This document shows positions 14,035-22,112 of a stretch of 64,000 nucleotides of DNA, piece by piece. The notes under the pieces were generated by a model, which was not told the DNA's origin, ran no database searches, and was given only the letters and a program-made list of their open reading frames with translations. Numbering within the stretch: position 1 is the first letter of the stretch; each line of letters begins with the position of its first letter. This DNA is from Oscillospiraceae bacterium (GTDB lineage: Bacteria; Bacillota; Clostridia; Oscillospirales; CAG-272). The DNA lies in the NCBI GenBank assembly GCA_015065285.1, contig SVQP01000003.1, forward strand, positions 1 through 64,000, written 5' to 3'. Position numbers and translations under genes: made by a program.

Positions 14035-17028
14035 ATGATGAAAACAAAAACAAAAGGCAGGTTTTATCTCTCGCTGATCCTGTTCGGTCTGCTCGGTCAG
14101 ATCGCATGGGTGGTCGAGAACATGTACCTGAACGTGTTTATCTATAATACTTTCCGTGCGTCAGCAGGGGATATCCGCATGATGGTCAGCGCGTCTGCCG
14201 TTGCGGCAACCCTGACCACGGTATTCATGGGCGCGCTGTCGGATAAGATCGGCAAGCGAAAGCTGTTCATCGCGGGCGGCTACGTTGCATGGGGCATTTC
14301 GATCATGGCATTTGCGCTGATGCGCACCGATCTTTTGGGCATGATCTTTCCCGTTGCGGCAACCGCTGCCTCGGTGGGTATTTCGCTGACCATCGCGCTG
14401 GACTGCATCATGACCTTTTTCGGCTCTACCGCCAACGATGCAGCCTTTAACGCATGGCTGACCGACAGCACCACAGAAAAGAACCGCGGTGCTGCCGAGG
14501 GGCTCAATGCCATGATGCCGCTGGTGGCAATTCTTGCTGTGTTCGGTGGTTTTATGGCGTTTGATCTGCAAAAGAGCAGCAGCTGGACGTGGATCTTCTG
14601 CATCATCGGTGTGCTGGTGCTGGGCGCGGGTATTCTGGGCTTTTTCATTATTGAAGATCCCAAAATCGCCCCCTCCAAGGACGGATATTTCTCCACCGTG
14701 TTTTACGGATTCCGCCCCTCTACCGTCAAGCAGAATCTCAAGCTTTATTTGTATCTTGCCGTTTTCGTGGTGTTCAATATCGCCATTCAGATCTTTATGC
14801 CGTATCTGATCATCTACTACGAGGTTTCACTCGGAATGTCGGATTACGTGCTGATCATGGCGCCTGCCATTATTTTAGCGTCGGTTGCCACGGCACTCTG
14901 GGGCAGGGTATACGACAAAAAGGGCTTCAAGCTGACCGGTGTGATCGCGCTGATCAGTTTGTGCGCGGGCTTCGTTTTGCTGTATTTGTTCCGCAGCACG
15001 GTGCTTGTATTTATCGGCTCCTTGCTGATGATGTGCGGTTATCTTTGCGGAGCGGCTGTGTTCGGTGCCAAGATCCGCGACCTGACTCCTGCAGGTAAGG
15101 CAGGCAGATTGCAGGGCATCCGCATCTTTACGCAGGTGCTGCTGCCGGGCGTGATCGGACCCTGGATCGGTGAGCTGGTGCTTGCCGATGCAGAAAAAAT
15201 TCAGAATTCGGACGGTACGGAGTCCTTTGTACCGTCGGCGGATATTTTCTTGGCAGCGCTGGTTGCGGCAGCCGTTGTGCTGGCGCTTGTGCTGCTGATC
15301 AAGGATAAAAAGAAGCCCAATTTGCAAAAGCTGTACACGCCCTTTGAGGGTGATCCCGAGGCTTGGGAGAAGGAATATCCCAGACCCTCGATGCGTCGCG
15401 CAAGCTGGCAGAGCCTTTGCGGTGAATGGGAGCTTTCGGTTGTCTCCAAAAAGGGTACCGAGCACTTAGGCAAGATCCGCGTGCCGTTTTTGCCCGAAAG
15501 CAGACTTTCGGGGATTGAGCGCACGCTTGGTAAGGGCGAGGAATGGCTGTATGAGCGTGAATTTGATCTGCAGGAGAACGCCGGTAAGGTGCTCTTGCAC
15601 TTCGGTGCGGTGGATCAGATATGCACCGTGACGGTCAACGGTGAAAAGATATGCTGCCATGAGGGAGGATATCTGCCGTTTACCGTGGATATTTCAGCCC
15701 TTGTCAAGCATGGAAAAAACAGCATTGCCGTACAAGTGTCCGACACGCTTGACCACGCTCTTGGCTGGGGCAAGCAAAGACGCGACCGAGGCGGCATGTG
15801 GTATACGCCCGTCAGTGGCATCTGGCAGCCCGTATGGCTGGAGCACCTTCCCGAGCAGTATATTGAAAATATTCGCCTGACCCCTTCGCTTGATTCGGTC
15901 AAGCTTGAAATTGCGGGCGGTACGGGGGAATTCACCTTGTGCGTGCAGACTCCGGACGGTGCGGATACGGTCACGTTTACAGGGGATTCTTACATCTATC
16001 AGCCCAAGACCGCCATGCTTTGGACGCCCGAAAATCCTTATCTTTACGAGTTTACCCTGACCTCGGGTAAGGACTGCGTGCAATCCTATTTCGCACTGCG
16101 CACGGTTTCGGTGGAGCGTGTGGGCGGTACACCCCGCATGTGCCTGAACGGCAAGCCGTATTTCTTCCACGGGCTTTTGGATCAGGGCTATTTCCCGGAT
16201 GGCATTTATCTGCCGGGCAGCCCCGAGGGCTATGAGCACGATATTCTGACTGCCAAGAAAATGGGCTTTAATATGCTGCGCAAGCATATCAAGATAGAGC
16301 CGCAGACCTTCTATTACCTGTGCGATAAGCACGGTATGATCGTGTTCCAGGATATGGTCAACAGCGGAGATTACAGCTTCCTTGTAGATACCGCGCTGCC
16401 CACGATCGGATTTAAGCGCGGCATGACCCACAAGGCAAGCAAGCGCCGCAAGCAAGCCTTTTTTGCCGACAGCGAAGCAACCATCAAGCTGCTTTACAAT
16501 CACCCCTCTGTATGCTATTACACCATTTTCAACGAGGGCTGGGGACAGTTTGAAGCAGATAAGACCTATGATACACTAAGGCCCCTTGACCCTACGCGAA
16601 TCTGGGATACCACCTCGGGCTGGTTTTGGGAGCAGGGGAGCGACGTGCAGAGTGAGCATATCTACTTTAAAAAGATCAATATCAAGCCGTGGGGAGATCG
16701 CCCCGTGGTACTCTCCGAATTTGGCGGCTACGCCTGCCGCATAGAGGGGCATATTTTCAATCCCGATCACAATTACGGTTACAGCACCTATCCCGATCCT
16801 GTCGCATGGCAAAAGGCAACCGAGGCGCTGTACCGCGAGCAGATCATCCCGTCCATTCAAAAAAGCGGCTTGTGCGCAGCAGTGCTGACGCAGCTTTCGG
16901 ACGTGGAGGATGAAACCAACGGTCTTATGACCTATGACCGACAAAATGAAAAGGCAGACGCGACTGCAATGGCAGCGCTTGCCAAGGAACTTTACAACTG
17001 CTATGCCGACACGGCAGCAGGGAATTGA
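14035..17028 (+). CDS. MFS transporter fused to GH2 glycoside hydrolase
   Basis: One unbroken frame of 997 residues. Residues 1-421 form a complete 12-helix major facilitator, with the loop 2-3 motif GALSDKIGKRK and sugar-symporter-like character. A charged linker (about 422-445, KDKKKPNLQKLY then EYPRPSMRR) leads straight into a full GH2 enzyme: jelly-roll (GEWELSV to WQPVWLEHL), Ig-like domain and TIM barrel with acid/base Glu834 in FNEGWGQ and nucleophile Glu895 in LSEFGGY. By usual MFS topology both termini face the cytoplasm, so the enzyme would act inside on the incoming glycoside. GAAGGA lies seven bases before the start. Specificity (beta-galactoside, -glucuronide or -mannoside) is not clear. 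Confidence 0.9.
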   Translation: MMKTKTKGRFYLSLILFGLLGQIAWVVENMYLNVFIYNTFRASAGDIRMMVSASAVAATLTTVFMGALSDKIGKRKLFIAGGYVAWGISIMAFALMRTDLLGMIFPVAATAASVGISLTIALDCIMTFFGSTANDAAFNAWLTDSTTEKNRGAAEGLNAMMPLVAILAVFGGFMAFDLQKSSSWTWIFCIIGVLVLGAGILGFFIIEDPKIAPSKDGYFSTVFYGFRPSTVKQNLKLYLYLAVFVVFNIAIQIFMPYLIIYYEVSLGMSDYVLIMAPAIILASVATALWGRVYDKKGFKLTGVIALISLCAGFVLLYLFRSTVLVFIGSLLMMCGYLCGAAVFGAKIRDLTPAGKAGRLQGIRIFTQVLLPGVIGPWIGELVLADAEKIQNSDGTESFVPSADIFLAALVAAAVVLALVLLIKDKKKPNLQKLYTPFEGDPEAWEKEYPRPSMRRASWQSLCGEWELSVVSKKGTEHLGKIRVPFLPESRLSGIERTLGKGEEWLYEREFDLQENAGKVLLHFGAVDQICTVTVNGEKICCHEGGYLPFTVDISALVKHGKNSIAVQVSDTLDHALGWGKQRRDRGGMWYTPVSGIWQPVWLEHLPEQYIENIRLTPSLDSVKLEIAGGTGEFTLCVQTPDGADTVTFTGDSYIYQPKTAMLWTPENPYLYEFTLTSGKDCVQSYFALRTVSVERVGGTPRMCLNGKPYFFHGLLDQGYFPDGIYLPGSPEGYEHDILTAKKMGFNMLRKHIKIEPQTFYYLCDKHGMIVFQDMVNSGDYSFLVDTALPTIGFKRGMTHKASKRRKQAFFADSEATIKLLYNHPSVCYYTIFNEGWGQFEADKTYDTLRPLDPTRIWDTTSGWFWEQGSDVQSEHIYFKKINIKPWGDRPVVLSEFGGYACRIEGHIFNPDHNYGYSTYPDPVAWQKATEALYREQIIPSIQKSGLCAAVLTQLSDVEDETNGLMTYDRQNEKADATAMAALAKELYNCYADTAAGN

Positions 17029-17035
17029 GGCTTAT

Positions 17036-18517
17036 ATGGAAAACAAAATGGCTTTGCCCGGACAAGAGGAAAAGGAGTTGCAGCCCCTCGAGGCTGCAGG
17101 CTGGCAATGTCCCGATTTCAAGGTTTCGGGTGTGTTTGGCTCGCATATGGTGCTGCAGCGCGAGCGACCGATCCGTATCTGGGGCTTTTCAAACGTGCCC
17201 GGATCGGTGATCACGGGTGAGTTTATGGGCGAGAGAGTCACGGCAGCTGTGACAGAGGATTGCCGCTGGACGCTGCGCTTTGTTCCGCACAGTGCCGTTT
17301 GGGAAGGCAAGCAGATGGTGATCTACGACGATCGCGGTCACAGCGCTGTTCTCGAGGACGTGCTGGTGGGCGATGTGTGGATAATCGGCGGTCAGTCCAA
17401 TGCGGAGCACAATCTTGGCAGCTGCCTTGATTGGGCACCCGAGCAGTGGTACGACAAGGATGAGCCGCTGAGATTGTTTGCACAGACCAGACAGTATGCC
17501 TTTGAGCATCAGGATCTGTGCGCGCAGCCGCAGCCCGATATCATTTGCCCCGATTGGGGCTGGCAGCTGCCGCTTGAGCAGGCTGCGCATTGCTTCTCTG
17601 CAATCGGTTGGTTCTTTGGCAAGGAGCTGCTGCGTTATATCGATGCTCCGGTGGGTGTGATCATGATGGCTGCGGGCGGTGCCTGCATCCGTGAGCTGAT
17701 GCCTGCACCCCTGGCAGCAGAGCTTGGCTACACCACCACGGTTGCCGTACCGCTGGGAGGGTTTTATAACTCGCTGATCCACCCGTTTATCCCGCTGCAA
17801 TTCAAGGGTCAGATCTTTTTCCAGGGCGAGAGCGAGGGCTGCTTTGCGGACCGTGCTCCCGTGTATGACAAGGAGCTGATCCGCCTGGTAGAGGACGAAA
17901 GAGCACGCTTCGGGCATGATTTTCCGTTCTACAACGTGCAGCTCTCGGATTACCGTGACGAGTGCTTTACCTATTTCGGATGTCTGGATACCGTGCGCGT
18001 TAAGCAACTGGATGCGCTTGCCGCCATTCCCAACAGCACACTGACGCCTGCTATGGATCTCGGATCTCCCGACGGGTACCCGGATTTTGCACATTCACCC
18101 AGAAAGTATGAGCTTTCCATGCGTCTTGCCAAGCTGGCACTTGCAAGAGAATACCACATTGGCAATGAGTATGATGCCCGTGCCCCCAAGCCCACCATGG
18201 CAAAGAGAAGCGCGGACGGCAAGCAGATCACCGTGGCGTTTACCGATATCGGTGACGGGCTTTGCATCTGGGGACAGTCGCCCAAGGATAGCATCGGGCA
18301 AGAGGTCAAGGGCTTTACGCTGGGAGAAAAGGGAAATCAAATGCCTGTGCACGCAGTGATCGAGACGCGCGGACTTGTTTGCGTAGACGTGCCCGATGGC
18401 GCGGATGCGAGTGTGATCTCCTATGCGTATGACATTCGCGTGACCACCGAGCATGCCGACCTGCGCAACGGGAACAACCTGCCCGCATTTGCGTTTTGCA
18501 TGCCTGTTGAACAATAA
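17036..18517 (+). CDS. sialate O-acetylesterase-like SGNH hydrolase
   Basis: 493 residues from ATG at 17036, six bases after GAGG; the previous stop is at 17026-17028. SGNH motifs: GGQSNAEHNL (nucleophile Ser), FFQGESEG, and the C-terminal D/H region AMDLGSPDG then AHSPRKYELSMRLA. This is the order seen in sialic-acid 9-O-acetylesterases and related carbohydrate esterases; the usual GQSNM is GQSNA here. The His block is HSPRK rather than the common HPxxK. No signal peptide, so it acts on imported acetylated glycans. Last gene of the operon, with a terminator at 18531. Confidence 0.85.
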   Translation: MENKMALPGQEEKELQPLEAAGWQCPDFKVSGVFGSHMVLQRERPIRIWGFSNVPGSVITGEFMGERVTAAVTEDCRWTLRFVPHSAVWEGKQMVIYDDRGHSAVLEDVLVGDVWIIGGQSNAEHNLGSCLDWAPEQWYDKDEPLRLFAQTRQYAFEHQDLCAQPQPDIICPDWGWQLPLEQAAHCFSAIGWFFGKELLRYIDAPVGVIMMAAGGACIRELMPAPLAAELGYTTTVAVPLGGFYNSLIHPFIPLQFKGQIFFQGESEGCFADRAPVYDKELIRLVEDERARFGHDFPFYNVQLSDYRDECFTYFGCLDTVRVKQLDALAAIPNSTLTPAMDLGSPDGYPDFAHSPRKYELSMRLAKLALAREYHIGNEYDARAPKPTMAKRSADGKQITVAFTDIGDGLCIWGQSPKDSIGQEVKGFTLGEKGNQMPVHAVIETRGLVCVDVPDGADASVISYAYDIRVTTEHADLRNGNNLPAFAFCMPVEQ

Positions 18518-18530
18518 AAGTATCATATAT

Positions 18531-18560
18531 AGCCCATGGCAGCAGCCATGGGCTTTTTTT
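18531..18560 (+). terminator. terminator of the glycan operon
   Basis: AGCCCATGGC pairs with GCCATGGGCT around AGCA, then a T-run. Confidence 0.92.
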
Positions 18561-18595
18561 GCGGAAAATATCATAAAATATCTACGGATAATTCA

Positions 18596-18624
18596 TTGAC
18601 AATTGTAACTTTTTGTGATAGAAT
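18596..18624 (+). promoter_or_regulatory. promoter of the ywaF-rbfA-nrnA operon
   Basis: TTGACA at 18596-18601, 17 bases, TAGAAT at 18619-18624. Confidence 0.82.
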
Positions 18625-18659
18625 ACAGAGTGAATCACTGTGAGAATGGAGACAGAACC

Positions 18660-19433
18660 ATGTTTCAATACTTTTTTGAAACAAAGGATACCATTGCAAA
18701 GGGAGTCGGTTTCAAGCTGTTTGATCTGACCCATATCTTCTGGCTTGTGCTGCTGGTCGTGCTGGCGGTTGCGCTCTGCCTGGTCTATCGCAGATTGAGC
18801 GAAAAGGGAAGAAAGATCTTCCGCATCGTGCTCGCATCTCTGATCGTAGCAGACGAGCTTTATAAGATCATCGGTCTTTTGGCGATCGGTAAGTACACAG
18901 CGGGATATTTGCCGCTGCACCTTTGCTCTGTCAACATTATCATGATTTCCATCCATGCCTTCAAGCCCTTCCGTATACTGGATAATTTTCTGTATACGGT
19001 GTGCATTCCGGCATCCTTGGCAGCATTGCTGGTACCCAACTGGACCCAGCTGCCGCTGCTCAACTTCATGCACATACACAGCGCAACGGTACATATTCTG
19101 TTATTGCTGTACCCGTTGATCCTGACCGTGTGCGGAGATATCAAGCCGCGCCTGCGCGATCTGCCCTTAAGTCTTGGGCTGCTGCTTGGCATGGCGATTC
19201 CGATTTACGGCATCGATTTATGGCTTGGAAAGAATTTTATGTTTTTGATCAAGCCGGACGGAGTTCCTCCGCTGGTGTTCTTTGAAAAGCTCTGGGGGAA
19301 TCACGTGCTTGGTTTTCCCGTGCTGATTGCCGCCATTGTGGTGGTGATGTATACCCCTTGGGTTGTGGCGCACCTGATAAAGAAGCGTCGCGAAAAGCGC
19401 TCTGCAAGTATGCAGAGTGATCTTGAGGTTTAA
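18660..19433 (+). CDS. YwaF/TMEM164-family integral membrane protein
   Basis: 257 residues from ATG at 18660 (GGAGA seven bases upstream), with six to seven transmembrane helices. FFETKDTIAKGVGFKLFDLT near the start, LPLHLCSVN in the middle and HIHSATVHILLLLYPL are the conserved positions of the YwaF (TIGR02206) family, whose eukaryotic relative is TMEM164. The polar His and Cys within the membrane suggest an enzymatic acyl-transfer role, but the function in bacteria is unknown. It starts the operon ahead of rbfA with only nine bases between them. Confidence 0.82.
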   Translation: MFQYFFETKDTIAKGVGFKLFDLTHIFWLVLLVVLAVALCLVYRRLSEKGRKIFRIVLASLIVADELYKIIGLLAIGKYTAGYLPLHLCSVNIIMISIHAFKPFRILDNFLYTVCIPASLAALLVPNWTQLPLLNFMHIHSATVHILLLLYPLILTVCGDIKPRLRDLPLSLGLLLGMAIPIYGIDLWLGKNFMFLIKPDGVPPLVFFEKLWGNHVLGFPVLIAAIVVVMYTPWVVAHLIKKRREKRSASMQSDLEV

Positions 19434-19442
19434 GGAGATTAT

Positions 19443-19823
19443 ATGGCGAACTATAGAAGAGGCAGAATCAATGACGAGATGCAAAAGGAGCTGATGGTCA
19501 TTTTGCGCAGCGTCAAGGATCCGAGAGTCAGCGATGCGTTTGTCAGCGTGACCGCTGTGGATACCACTCCCGATCTGAAATATGCAAAGGTGTATTATTC
19601 TTGCCTTTCCGGCGATAAAAAAGACGTACAGAAGGGCTTGAAGCAGGCAAGCGGATACATGCGTTCCCAGCTTGCCAGAACCTTGAATTTGCGCATGACG
19701 CCCGAGCTGACCTTTATTGAGGATGCTTCGGTAGAGCATGGCGCAAGAATCGCGAAAATACTGGAAAATATTGAATTCCATGATGAGATCATGGAGGAGG
19801 ATATAAATGGAAAGCAAGAATGA
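19443..19823 (+). CDS. rbfA: ribosome-binding factor A
   Basis: 126 residues. The start NYRRGRINDEMQKELMVIL and the middle DPRVSDAFVSVTAVDTTPDL, with AKVYYS, follow the RbfA KH-like fold; the final third includes the TPELTFIEDASVEHGARI helix-loop. RbfA binds the 30S precursor and aids 16S 5'-end maturation. Its last codons overlap the start of nrnA by 17 bases. In many Firmicutes the order is rbfA-nrnA-truB; here truB lies at 61.5 kb instead. Confidence 0.95.
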   Translation: MANYRRGRINDEMQKELMVILRSVKDPRVSDAFVSVTAVDTTPDLKYAKVYYSCLSGDKKDVQKGLKQASGYMRSQLARTLNLRMTPELTFIEDASVEHGARIAKILENIEFHDEIMEEDINGKQE

Positions 19824-20844
19824 TCAGCAATTCCGTGCGCTAACTCTGACGCAGACAGCTCTGGAACTTGCCAAAAGGCAGGACACCTTGATCGTTTTTC
19901 ATTCGAATCCCGATGCGGATGCGGTTGGCTCTGCATTTGCGCTCAAATTAATGCTCGAATCGCTTGGCATGCGTGCATATTGCGTATGCTCCAGCGGGAT
20001 TCCCAAGCGTTATCGCTTCTTGACCGAAACCTTGCAGGACGCAGCAACGTTTGAATCGATTCCCAAGGATTTTACTGATTTCAGAATTATCACCGTGGAT
20101 ACTGCCGCAGTTGTGCAGATGGGTGCTATGAGTGAGCCCTTTGGCAATCGCGTCAGCCTGATGATCGACCACCATGCAAAAAATTCCCCTTATGCCAACT
20201 ATCTGATTGATTCCGAAGCAGCGGCTACGGGTGAGATTTTGTTTGATCTTCTGCGCCTGTTCCAGGCAAACGGCATTGCTGTCAGGGTCAATCCTTTGGT
20301 GTATAGCCTGTTGTATGCTGCCATCAGCGGTGATACCGGATGTTTCCGCTACAGCAACGTCACGGCAGACACAATGCGTCGCACCGCGCTTTTGCTGGAA
20401 TACGAGGTACCGATTGCGGATATCAACTATCACCTCTTTGAGGTGAAGTCGAGTACGGTTATGCGCGTTGAGCATGCAGGCTATGACAGACTCAAAATCC
20501 ATTGCTCCGGCAAGCTGGCGATGATCACGTTCCCCTATATGGAGAAGATGAGATTGCAGGCTAACGATACCGAGACAGAGACACTGATCGACGTTGCCAG
20601 AAGCGTGGAGGATACCTACGTGGCAGCCGTGATCAAGCAGCTCTCGGAGAGCCTTCGCTTCCGCATTTCTCTGCGCTCCAACGTGAATATTGACGTCGCG
20701 CAGATCTGTGAAAAATTCGGCGGCGGCGGTCACGTGCGTGCAGCCGGCTGCACCATGTATGCCGATCATATCGACCAGGCTGCAGATAGAATTATCGCTG
20801 CTGTACAGGAAGCAATTGACGAATACGAAAAACGTAAAAAGTAA
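19807..20844 (+). CDS. nrnA: DHH/DHHA1 nanoRNase and pAp phosphatase NrnA
   Basis: 345 residues. Motif I FHSNPDADAVGSA, motif II ITVDTAA, motif III MIDHHAKN (the DHH signature) and the DHHA1 motif FGGGGHVRAAG near the C-terminus. NrnA degrades 2-5 nt RNAs and converts 3'-phosphoadenosine 5'-phosphate to AMP. The start overlaps rbfA by 17 bases with AGGAGG just before it, so translation is coupled. This is the first of three DHH proteins in the window and the one in the standard genomic position. Confidence 0.93.
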   Translation: MESKNDQQFRALTLTQTALELAKRQDTLIVFHSNPDADAVGSAFALKLMLESLGMRAYCVCSSGIPKRYRFLTETLQDAATFESIPKDFTDFRIITVDTAAVVQMGAMSEPFGNRVSLMIDHHAKNSPYANYLIDSEAAATGEILFDLLRLFQANGIAVRVNPLVYSLLYAAISGDTGCFRYSNVTADTMRRTALLLEYEVPIADINYHLFEVKSSTVMRVEHAGYDRLKIHCSGKLAMITFPYMEKMRLQANDTETETLIDVARSVEDTYVAAVIKQLSESLRFRISLRSNVNIDVAQICEKFGGGGHVRAAGCTMYADHIDQAADRIIAAVQEAIDEYEKRKK

Positions 20845-20845
20845 T

Positions 20846-20874
20846 GAATAAAATATCCTTCCCGGGGCAATCAT
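20846..20874 (+). promoter_or_regulatory. candidate sigma F-type promoter of spoIIR
   Basis: GAATA at 20846-20850, 15 bases, GGCAATCAT at 20866-20874. Compared with the Bacillus sigma F pattern (GYATA, then GGnnAnAnT) each half has one mismatch. Support is mainly that spoIIR is a known sigma F target. Confidence 0.35.
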
Positions 20875-20921
20875 AGCCTTGTCGTAAGACAGATTATGAA
20901 AGCGAAGGGAAGGATATTTTT
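20850..20921 (+). promoter_or_regulatory. long hairpin containing the spoIIR ribosome site
   Basis: AAAATATCCTTCCC (20850-20863) pairs perfectly with GGGAAGGATATTTT (20907-20920). Inside it, TCATA (20871-20875) pairs with TATGA (20895-20899) and TGTC-GTAA-GACA forms a stem with a GNRA-type loop. The right arm is the ribosome site of spoIIR, two bases before the ATG. It may act as a terminator of rbfA-nrnA, as a translational gate, or both. Confidence 0.72.
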
Positions 20922-20922
20922 T

Positions 20923-21546
20923 ATGTATAAGAGGATACTTACGGGTGGAATCGTCCTGCTGTTTATTTTGGGTATTTTCAGCGTGCTGCCCATTCACGGG
21001 GAGCAGGAGATTTATGAGAGTGTGGTCAGGCTGCACGTGCTTGCCAATTCGGACAGCGAGCAGGATCAAGCCTTAAAGCTGCTGGTTCGCGACGAGGTGC
21101 TGCGGCAAAGCGAGCCGCTTTTGCGCGATTGCAAAAGTCGCGAGCAGGCGATCAGAATCCTTGACGAGAATCAAAGCCTTTTGCAACAGGCTGCGCAAGC
21201 GATTGTGCTGGAGCATGGATATGATTATCCGGTTACAATCCTGCTTGGAAAAGAGGAATACCCTACCAAGAATTATGAAAATTGCTGTTTTCCGAGCGGC
21301 ACCTACGTTTCTTTGCGCATCTGTATCGGAGAGGCGGAAGGGCAGAACTGGTGGTGCGTGCTGTTTCCGCCGCTTTGCCTCTCGGCAGCAAGTGCGGACG
21401 ACGAGAAAAGCAACGAGGACGCCTTTATTTCGGTGGGCTTGACGTCAGAGCAGTACCGCGTCATAACAGAAACGGACAACGTCAAATACCGCATTCGATT
21501 CAAGGTGCTTGAGGCTGTGCAGGATCTGTTTGGAAAGAAAAACTGA
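20923..21546 (+). CDS. spoIIR: stage II sporulation protein R
   Basis: 207 residues from ATG at 20923, eight bases after GGGAAGGA. An N-terminal hydrophobic segment (about residues 5-24) directs it across the forespore membrane. The body has the SpoIIR signature: VVRLHVLANSDSEQDQALKL, then LLVRDEVL, PVTILLGKEEYPTKNY, and NWWCVLFPPLC. SpoIIR is made under sigma F and signals through the intermembrane space to the SpoIIGA protease that activates sigma E in the mother cell. An earlier ATG at 20896 has no ribosome site and lies in the leader hairpin. Confidence 0.93.
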   Translation: MYKRILTGGIVLLFILGIFSVLPIHGEQEIYESVVRLHVLANSDSEQDQALKLLVRDEVLRQSEPLLRDCKSREQAIRILDENQSLLQQAAQAIVLEHGYDYPVTILLGKEEYPTKNYENCCFPSGTYVSLRICIGEAEGQNWWCVLFPPLCLSAASADDEKSNEDAFISVGLTSEQYRVITETDNVKYRIRFKVLEAVQDLFGKKN

Positions 21547-21550
21547 AAAA

Positions 21551-21587
21551 ATAAAAGAGCATGCGCGACTCGCGCATGCTCTTTTAT
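21551..21587. terminator. bidirectional terminator after spoIIR
   Basis: A perfect 17-base stem (ATAAAAGAGCATGCGCG with its complement) around ACT, flanked by A- and T-runs, serving spoIIR and the convergent gene at 21593. Confidence 0.93.
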
Positions 21588-21592
21588 GTCGA

Positions 21593-21886
21593 TTACTCTT
21601 CAACAGTCAGGATTTCCAAATCAGCATCTGCCTCTTCAAAGCCAAGCTCCTCGGGAATCTCGTAGTCCTCGTCAACGTTGATCTCAACGTCCTTCTTCTT
21701 GGAAAGCTTGGATTTCATGTTCTTGGCAGCAGCAACGCTCTTCTCCTTTACGCGGATCGCGGTTGCCTTGATCTTATCTCTGTTCTGAATGGCAAAGATG
21801 ATGCCTGCGGTCAGAGCTGCAGCGGAAACTGCGCTGATAACGGCTGTCAGGATAATTGCACCGGTGTTGCTATTATTGTTTTCCAT
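21593..21886 (-). CDS. small membrane protein with Lys-rich and acidic tail, unassigned
   Basis: 97 residues: MENNNSNTG, one hydrophobic helix (about 10-33), a long basic stretch (KIKATAIRVKEKS, KNMKSKLSKKKD) and a very acidic C-terminus (NVDEDYEIPEELGFEEADAD). AAAGGAG lies seven bases before the start and a promoter sits at 21938. It shares its plan with the 72-residue protein at 5986. The tail resembles YtxH-type proteins in composition only; I cannot assign a function. Confidence 0.78.
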   Translation of the reverse strand: MENNNSNTGAIILTAVISAVSAAALTAGIIFAIQNRDKIKATAIRVKEKSVAAAKNMKSKLSKKKDVEINVDEDYEIPEELGFEEADADLEILTVEE

Positions 21887-21937
21887 GAGTTAACTCCTTT
21901 CACCCCTTGTCGGGCAAGGGAAATGGTATACACATTT

Positions 21938-21966
21938 AATATACCACATTTTTTCGGTTTGTGCAA
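21938..21966 (-). promoter_or_regulatory. promoter of the gene at 21593
   Basis: On the minus strand TTGCAC (21966-21961), 17 bases, TATATT (21943-21938). Confidence 0.65.
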
Positions 21967-22059
21967 TGGCTTTTTTTACAAATTCACAAATTGTTTATTC
22001 TTGCCGATAAAAGGGCTTGAGTCATATATCGGAATTCTTGAAAATCGCATGAGTCACCC

Positions 22060-22088
22060 TTGAAAAAGAAAGCAATCTGTGTTACAAT
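22060..22088 (+). promoter_or_regulatory. promoter of the dus operon
   Basis: TTGAAA at 22060-22065, 17 bases, TACAAT at 22083-22088. Confidence 0.72.
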
Positions 22089-22112
22089 AAAAGAAAAATG
22101 CAAGGATTTGAC

